Shown here piece after piece: positions 59,398 through 64,000 of a stretch of 64,000 bases of DNA. Both the position numbers and the translations under genes were made by a program. This DNA is from JAQVEM01 sp964601205 (GTDB lineage: Bacteria; Actinomycetota; Humimicrobiia; Humimicrobiales; Humimicrobiaceae). The notes below the pieces were generated by a model. It had not been told where the DNA came from, did not search any database, and saw only the letters and a list, made by a program, of their open reading frames with translations. The stretch covers positions 1-64,000 of the forward strand of contig CAZRML010000012.1 in assembly GCA_964601205.1 (NCBI GenBank). The letters are read 5' to 3'. Positions within the stretch are counted from its first letter, which is position 1. Every line of letters starts with the position of its first letter.

Positions 59398-61542
59398 TCA
59401 AATAAAAAATCTTCCTATCTGGAAAACCAGAAAAGATACTGTCCAGGCAAGCAGAAGGGTGTATCCCATCTGAAATAGCATTTCTTTCGTCCCTGCTTCT
59501 TTTCTAAATACAGCCATAGCAGCCAGACAGGGGAAATAAAGCAGGGTAAACAACATAAAGTTATACCCGACAAGGGGCGTATAATTTTTATCCAGAGTTG
59601 TTTGTAAAGAATCAGACTGACTTTCTGTATCTTCTATGCTGTAAAGGGTCCCCATAGTGGATACAATTACTTCCTTGGCGGCGATGCCTGCAATTGTAGC
59701 CACTGCCATTTTCCAGTCAAATCCCAGTGGCCTGAAAACCGGTTCCAGGAAATGCCCGACCCTTCCCGCAGCTGAATAAGCAAGGCTTTCTCCTGCCATC
59801 TTTGCTTCTATGTTTGACTTCTCGCTGCTATATTCATCAAATGTAATCTCCCCGGACTGGTAAAGTCGTTCATTCTCTTCAATTTGAGCCTCATAATCCT
59901 GTGAGTAATTATCTCCTATCATCGGAAAAGTAAAAAGCAACCACATCAGGATTGATATAGCAAGAATTACAGTTCCGGCCTTTTTGATATACTCCCATAC
60001 CCTTTCCCAGGTATGAATTAACACCCCTTTAATTGTTGGCATGCGGTATGCCGGTAATTCCATAACAAATGGTTCTGATTCACCTCTGAACCTCGTTGCT
60101 CTTAGTACCTTTGCCATAATGACGGCCATCAATACACCTACCAGGTAAATAGAAAATATAACGTTCCCTGCCATTGCCGGAAAAAATGCCCCGGCAAATA
60201 ATACATACACCGGAAGACGTGCGCCACAGCTCATAAAAGTGTTAATATGCATGGTGACCAGGCGGTCCTGTTTATTTTCCAGAATTCTTGAACCCATATA
60301 AGCCGGAACCGTGCAGCCAAATCCAATGACCAGAGGAATAAAAGATTTTCCATGAAGGCCTATCTTATGCATTATTCTATCCATGACAAATGCAGCCCTT
60401 GCCATATAACCTGAATCTTCAAGTACAGCTATGGCAAAAAACAGCATTATTATATTGGGAGTAAAGGTTATTACCCCGCCCACGCCTCCTATCACTCCAT
60501 CCACCAGAAGCGACCTTATTAAATCATGCTGAACAACATTTGTAACAAGGCCACTTAATTTTTCAAAGCCCAATTCCAGCCATCCCACGGGATATTTACC
60601 CAGGCTGAAAACGAGCTGGAACATAAGCCACATTATGAGTAAAAATATTGGTATCCCGAATACCCTGTTAGTAAGTATCCTGTCAATCCTCTCGGTTCTG
60701 TCTAATTTCGCCGGTTCTACTTCCTTGTATGATTCAAGAAGCGCCCCTTTGATAAACCCGTATCTTGCATCAGCTATTATTACTTCAGGAGTATTCCTCA
60801 GTATGCTGGTTATGTGACTTATAGAATTATTAACTGTGTCCTCAATTTTTTTATATTTCTGAACATCAGCCTTTTTTATTAAGTTGATTATTTCTGCGTC
60901 CTGCTCAAGAAGTTTTACTGCAACCCATCTGCGGCTGAAATTAAAAGTCGGTATTTCTTCCCTTTCCAGAACAGAGGTGATATTAAAAATTTCATTTTCT
61001 ATTTCTTCACCATACTTGATTTCTACCTTTTTCCTCTTTCCTCTTTCCACTAAATCAATTGCCGCTTCTAAAATTTCACTTTTTCCTACTCCCCTGGAGC
61101 CTACCGTTTCTATAATAGGCAAACCCAGAAGCTCTGAAAGCAGTTCAATATCAACTATTTTCCCGATTTTCTTTGCTACATCAGACATATTAAATGCCAG
61201 TACAAGAGGTGTATCCAGCTCCATGAGCTGGATTGCAAGATAGAGGTTCCGCTCGAGATTAGATGAATCAACTATATCAACAACAACATCCGGCTTCTCA
61301 TTGACTACAAAATTCCTGGCTATAATCTCTTCCTGGGAATAACCGGTAAGACTGTAGGTGCCGGGGAGGTCAATAACAGTCATTCTGTATCCTTTATATA
61401 CAACTACACCGGTCTTTTTTTCAACGGTAACGCCCGGATAATTACCTACATGCTGATGCATGCCGGTTAGATTATTAAATATGGTCGTTTTACCTGAATT
61501 AGGGTTTCCGGAAAGGGCAATAGTTATTTCCTTAGCAGCCAT
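59398..61542 (-). CDS. feoB: Ferrous iron transport protein B
   Basis: 714 residues. The N-terminal G domain has G1 GNPNSGKTT (~11-19), G3 DLPGTYSL and G4 NMSD. A helical regulatory domain runs to ~270. The membrane part has the Gate motifs, including GFGCTVPAYMGSRILE and MSCGARLPVY with its conserved Cys, and IAAKEVIVSTMGTLY. It imports Fe(II) across the inner membrane. It overlaps feoA by one base and is controlled through the feoA promoter. Confidence 0.95.
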   Translation of the reverse strand: MAAKEITIALSGNPNSGKTTIFNNLTGMHQHVGNYPGVTVEKKTGVVVYKGYRMTVIDLPGTYSLTGYSQEEIIARNFVVNEKPDVVVDIVDSSNLERNLYLAIQLMELDTPLVLAFNMSDVAKKIGKIVDIELLSELLGLPIIETVGSRGVGKSEILEAAIDLVERGKRKKVEIKYGEEIENEIFNITSVLEREEIPTFNFSRRWVAVKLLEQDAEIINLIKKADVQKYKKIEDTVNNSISHITSILRNTPEVIIADARYGFIKGALLESYKEVEPAKLDRTERIDRILTNRVFGIPIFLLIMWLMFQLVFSLGKYPVGWLELGFEKLSGLVTNVVQHDLIRSLLVDGVIGGVGGVITFTPNIIMLFFAIAVLEDSGYMARAAFVMDRIMHKIGLHGKSFIPLVIGFGCTVPAYMGSRILENKQDRLVTMHINTFMSCGARLPVYVLFAGAFFPAMAGNVIFSIYLVGVLMAVIMAKVLRATRFRGESEPFVMELPAYRMPTIKGVLIHTWERVWEYIKKAGTVILAISILMWLLFTFPMIGDNYSQDYEAQIEENERLYQSGEITFDEYSSEKSNIEAKMAGESLAYSAAGRVGHFLEPVFRPLGFDWKMAVATIAGIAAKEVIVSTMGTLYSIEDTESQSDSLQTTLDKNYTPLVGYNFMLFTLLYFPCLAAMAVFRKEAGTKEMLFQMGYTLLLAWTVSFLVFQIGRFFI

Positions 61543-61850
61543 CAGATCTCCTCGACCTGAATTCTTTCGGCCATCCCGCTACCAATAGCAAACTTGGTGC
61601 CCTTGATAATAACGCACCTCGGTCCTCCACGGGACGCGCCTGTGACATAGAATACCTCGCCCGGAACAAATCCCATGGCACACAGTCTGGAATTAAGCCT
61701 GTACCCTCCATGAATTCTTAGAACTCTGTACTTTTTTCCGGGAACTGCATCTGCCATGCTGAATAATCTTCTCTCTGGCACATGCCCCCTGAGAGCCTCT
61801 CCTAATCTTCTATGTCCGGTTATTCTTCTTCCTAAACCCCATCTTCTCAT
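61542..61850 (-). CDS. feoA: Ferrous iron transport protein A
   Basis: About 102 residues. The SH3-like FeoA domain (~35-102) reads GKKYRVLRIHGGYRLNSRLC, then GFVPGEVFYVTG and VIIKGTKFAIGSGMAERIQV. A basic Arg-rich N-terminal extension (MRRWGLGRRITGHRRLGE) precedes it, which is longer than in standard FeoA. The ATG at 61850 is chosen over a GTG at 61865; an internal Met just before the domain is also possible. It supports FeoB function at the membrane. Confidence 0.88.
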   Translation of the reverse strand: MRRWGLGRRITGHRRLGEALRGHVPERRLFSMADAVPGKKYRVLRIHGGYRLNSRLCAMGFVPGEVFYVTGASRGGPRCVIIKGTKFAIGSGMAERIQVEEI

Positions 61851-61875
61851 TGTAGATAGCCTCACTAATTAATAT

Positions 61876-61917
61876 TAGACTTGTCTAACTTTAATAAGAC
61901 TATATAAAATTGTCAAG
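61876..61917 (-). promoter_or_regulatory. feoAB promoter with a DtxR-type operator
   Basis: Minus strand: -35 TTGACA (61912-61917), a 17-bp spacer, -10 TAAAGT (61889-61894), immediately followed by the palindrome TTAGAC-TT-GTCTAA (61876-61889). The operator resembles the TTAGGC..GCCTAA half-sites of DtxR/IdeR regulators. Confidence 0.75.
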
Positions 61918-61943
61918 ATTTTTTAATGATTCTTTAAAAAATT

Positions 61944-62426
61944 TTAACTCTGTGGTGAAACACTGACCTTTTTACAACAGCTCTTTGGATGATGTCCGTA
62001 TTTTGAATAATAATTAAAATTCTTAAGCCAGATTGGACTGCCTTCGGGGCATGTATCTATAAACCTGGTAAATTTCATAAGCTTTTCCATGGCTTCCTTG
62101 CTTATATAATGTTCAATATTGCAGGCATCTTTTTTTGAAGTAGCATTACTCACACCAAGAATATCCTTTAAAAATTTATACAGTTTCTCGTGTTTACTAT
62201 ATACTTCCTTTGCCAGCCTGTAACCCTCGCCTGTTAATTCAAGATAGCCGTATTTTTCATGAGCCACCAGACCTTTTTTTGTAAGTTTTCCTATAGCATC
62301 AACAACCGACGGCGTTTTCACATTTAAAAATCCGGCAACCTCTTTTACTCTTACGACTTTATTGTTAAGCCCTATCACATACATTGCCTCAAGATAATCT
62401 TCCAGACTCTGGGTTAGCTTTTCCAT
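61944..62426 (-). CDS. DtxR/MntR-family metal-dependent repressor
   Basis: 160 residues. The winged helix (SLEDYLEAMYVIGL, VRVKEVAGFLNVKTPSVVDA) and the dimerisation/metal domain (EHYISKEAMEKL, KHEKLYKFL with metal-type His and Glu) are of the DtxR family; the SH3 domain is absent. The C-terminal tail contains HHPKSCCKK, a possible extra metal site. With iron or manganese bound it would repress feoAB and itself, as matching palindromes lie at both promoters. Confidence 0.88.
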   Translation of the reverse strand: MEKLTQSLEDYLEAMYVIGLNNKVVRVKEVAGFLNVKTPSVVDAIGKLTKKGLVAHEKYGYLELTGEGYRLAKEVYSKHEKLYKFLKDILGVSNATSKKDACNIEHYISKEAMEKLMKFTRFIDTCPEGSPIWLKNFNYYSKYGHHPKSCCKKVSVSPQS

Positions 62427-62444
62427 TGTATCACCACTTTTTAA

Positions 62445-62499
62445 TAATCTAATATTGTTAGATTAAACTAACTATAAATGCAAAAACAACTTTTGTCAA
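62445..62499 (-). promoter_or_regulatory. DtxR-type regulator promoter and operator
   Basis: Minus strand: -35 TTGACA (62494-62499), a 17-bp spacer, -10 TATAGT (62471-62476), then TAATCTAA-TATTG-TTAGATTA (62445-62465), a perfect 8-bp inverted repeat. Its TCTAA/TTAGA arms match the feoAB operator. Confidence 0.7.
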
Positions 62500-62543
62500 A
62501 TCTTGGAAACAAAAAGTGCGAAAATAGCAAAATGTATGCCACC

Positions 62544-63551
62544 TCACACCACAACTTTGTTCCTTCCCATAGCTTTAGCCTTATAAAGGGCATCGTCCGC
62601 CCGTTTTATAAGTTCATTAATACCGGTTGCATCAAAAGGATAACTTGAAATCCCAATGCTTACCGTAAGATTCCCCCCGGGTTTAATCATCTCTTCCCCA
62701 TCAAATTTGTTTTTTTCTATAACTTCACGAAGCCTTTCAGCAAAAATTTTTGCATTTTCTTTATTCGTTTCACCGCATATTACGGAAAATTCTTCCCCAC
62801 CGTAACGATACACTCTATCCGGGTTCCTCTTGTTAACAAGGAAAACCCGTCCTATTTTGTTTAAAGCCATATCACCCATCTGGTGCCCATGGATATCATT
62901 ATATTGTTTAAAAAAATCAATATCTATCATAAGCAGGGATAAGCTTTTTGTATACCTTACAGCTTCATCCATTGTATTTTTCAAATCTACATCAAATTTT
63001 CTCCTGTTATAGACACCGGTCAGCTCATCTATTACAGTTAATTTCTTTATTTTTTCATAGTTTAATGCCCTTTCTATGGCAATTGAAATCTCATGAGCCA
63101 GAATATTTAAGAAATATTCATGCTTGCTGGAAAATGCATTGGTCTTTTTTGAGTCAATGTATATAATTCCCTTTACCTCTTCTTTAACTATAACAGGTAT
63201 ACATATCATAGAAGTTGTTTTTTCTCCTCTGGGGATACTGTATTTAAAATATGAACTATCAATATTTCCTATAAACAATTTATTTTTTGTGGATAATATA
63301 TACTTTATAAGAGGCATTTCCCTTGTAAACTCTATCTGCCTGATGCTATTTCCAAAACCAATCTCGCTCTGGAGTTTTACCTTATCCCCATCTAAAAGAA
63401 TTATAGCGCACCCGTTACAGTTAATTACCTTAAAAACTTTCTCTACAATCAAATCACAGACTTTCTCTAATTCCAGCTCCGAGCCAATGGAGATAGTTAT
63501 TCCGAAAATCGCTTTTAAAATTTTTATATCAACGCTATTTTTATTGTTCAT
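62544..63551 (-). CDS. GAF-GGDEF diguanylate cyclase
   Basis: 335 residues. A GAF domain (~15-165; CAIILLDGDKVKL, MICIPVIVKEEVKGIIYID) is followed by a GGDEF domain (~170-335) with DELTGVYNRRKFD, the metal Asp in MIDIDFFKQYND, and the active site RYGGEEFSVI. The inhibitory I-site RNPD lies at the right distance before GGEEF, so product feedback is likely. It makes cyclic di-GMP in response to a small ligand. It is divergent from a type IV pilin gene, a process often governed by cyclic di-GMP. Confidence 0.93.
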   Translation of the reverse strand: MNNKNSVDIKILKAIFGITISIGSELELEKVCDLIVEKVFKVINCNGCAIILLDGDKVKLQSEIGFGNSIRQIEFTREMPLIKYILSTKNKLFIGNIDSSYFKYSIPRGEKTTSMICIPVIVKEEVKGIIYIDSKKTNAFSSKHEYFLNILAHEISIAIERALNYEKIKKLTVIDELTGVYNRRKFDVDLKNTMDEAVRYTKSLSLLMIDIDFFKQYNDIHGHQMGDMALNKIGRVFLVNKRNPDRVYRYGGEEFSVICGETNKENAKIFAERLREVIEKNKFDGEEMIKPGGNLTVSIGISSYPFDATGINELIKRADDALYKAKAMGRNKVVV

Positions 63552-63748
63552 TATTAAAGCTGCAAACCATTAAAAACTCCTGAATTTAAAAACTTATATT
63601 TTAAAATTATTATAAATCTTTGAAATTTTTTTTCTACTTTTTTAACACTAAAATTAGTTGAAATCAGAAAATAATAAAAAACATCGTTGTTATGACCGGC
63701 AATATTTAATAAAATTCTTAATAAATGTTTAATTTTATCATTTTCAGG

Positions 63749-63754
63749 TATAAT
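63749..63754 (+). promoter_or_regulatory. -10 box upstream of the pilin gene
   Basis: TATAAT with no good -35 box. It predicts a leader of about 55 bases before the ATG at 63811. No riboswitch fold was recognised in the gap. Confidence 0.35.
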
Positions 63755-63810
63755 ATATTAAAATAAATAGTCTGTATAACACGCTCATATCAATTAATAT
63801 ATTAATATTA

Positions 63811-64000
63811 ATGAAAAAAAATAATTTTTATTTCTTAAAAAAAGACTGCGGGTTTACTCTCGTTGAATTACTCATAGTAATAATTATTCTGGCCATACTT
63901 ACAGCAATAGCCATTCCTTCCTACGCAATTTTCAGCGATAGGGCCAGGGAAACAGCCACAGAAAGCGAGATGAGTAATATTGCCAGAGCCCTTGAGATAT
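63811..64000 (+). CDS. Type IV pilin/pseudopilin, partial at the right edge
   Basis: The frame from an ATG at 63811 stays open to the window end (63 codons). After a short basic leader it shows the class III signal CGFTLVELLIVIIILAILTA: prepilin peptidase cuts after Gly, the mature protein starts with N-methylated Phe, and Glu5 is in place. The following IAIPSYAIFSDRARETATES is the N-terminal helix of a major pilin or pseudopilin. The globular domain lies outside the window. There is no strong Shine-Dalgarno. Confidence 0.88.
   Translation, partial: MKKNNFYFLKKDCGFTLVELLIVIIILAILTAIAIPSYAIFSDRARETATESEMSNIARALEI

Noticed and set aside
63552..63810. Cyclic-di-GMP riboswitch before the pilin gene
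   Set aside because: A GCAAACC string is present near 63573, but no paired stems or receptor-loop sequence of the known class could be found, and it lies far from the start.
1..64000. CRISPR array, rRNA or tRNA genes
   Set aside because: No regularly spaced identical repeats, and no tRNA or rRNA consensus segments, were recognised on either strand.

Overview
The window is a bacterial chromosome segment, AT-rich overall, with short intergenic gaps and mostly minus-strand operons. Lineage cannot be proven from it. Lipoprotein signal peptides, long acidic linkers behind the lipobox of solute-binding proteins, many ribose-type ABC transporters, an anaerobe-style minimal Suf pair, FeoAB, and both Shine-Dalgarno and leaderless starts suggest an uncultivated anaerobic fermenter. 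An anaerobic actinobacterial or similar candidate lineage is possible, but this is inference. TAG, TAA and TGA all act as ordinary stops.

Layout. 1-1.7 kb: edge of an accessory element, with a replication-initiator-like gene carrying internal ~22-bp iteron-like repeats, a cut-off gene at the edge and a decayed gene. 1.7-17.6 kb: a sugar-catabolic regulon. It holds a cupin protein, E1 beta and alpha of a 2-oxoacid/acetoin-type dehydrogenase, a SorC-family regulator, a broken ribulose-phosphate-3-epimerase-like gene, two zinc alcohol dehydrogenases, a tandem class II aldolase, and an operon encoding binding protein, ABC ATPase, permease, methylthioribose-type kinase, MtnA-type isomerase and FucU-type mutarotase. 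Three minus-strand promoters in this block (before the regulator, before the alcohol dehydrogenases and before the transporter) share the same 33-bp operator geometry directly after the -10 box, so one regulator probably controls them all. The gene set fits salvage of a 5-modified ribose (5-methylthioribose or 5-deoxyribose) through a DHAP-shunt-like route.

17.7-32.8 kb: a ZIP metal transporter, then a large xylose/xyloside operon: ROK repressor, ABC transporter with two permeases, two Gfo/Idh/MocA oxidoreductases, a ThuA-like protein, a TIM-barrel isomerase, XylA and XylB. A GH10 xylanase lipoprotein at 50.6 kb would feed it. 32.8-45.7 kb: malic enzyme, an IS481-like element, SufC/SufB, a membrane protein, a lipoprotein, a HigBA pair with an amber-disrupted toxin, an ECF sigma/membrane-protein pair, two DUF4342-like copies flanking an M23 peptidase, and a DpnII-type restriction-modification pair. 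45.9-56 kb: a DHH-CBS-tRNA nucleotidyltransferase fusion, nitroreductase, aldo/keto reductase, xylanase, and a pabA-pabB-pabC folate operon. 56-64 kb: PIN and PfkB remnants, an ABC-2 exporter, a divergent pair of RRM proteins, feoA-feoB with a DtxR-type regulator and matching operators, a GAF-GGDEF cyclase, and the start of a type IV pilin gene running off the right edge.

No rRNA, tRNA or CRISPR array was recognised.
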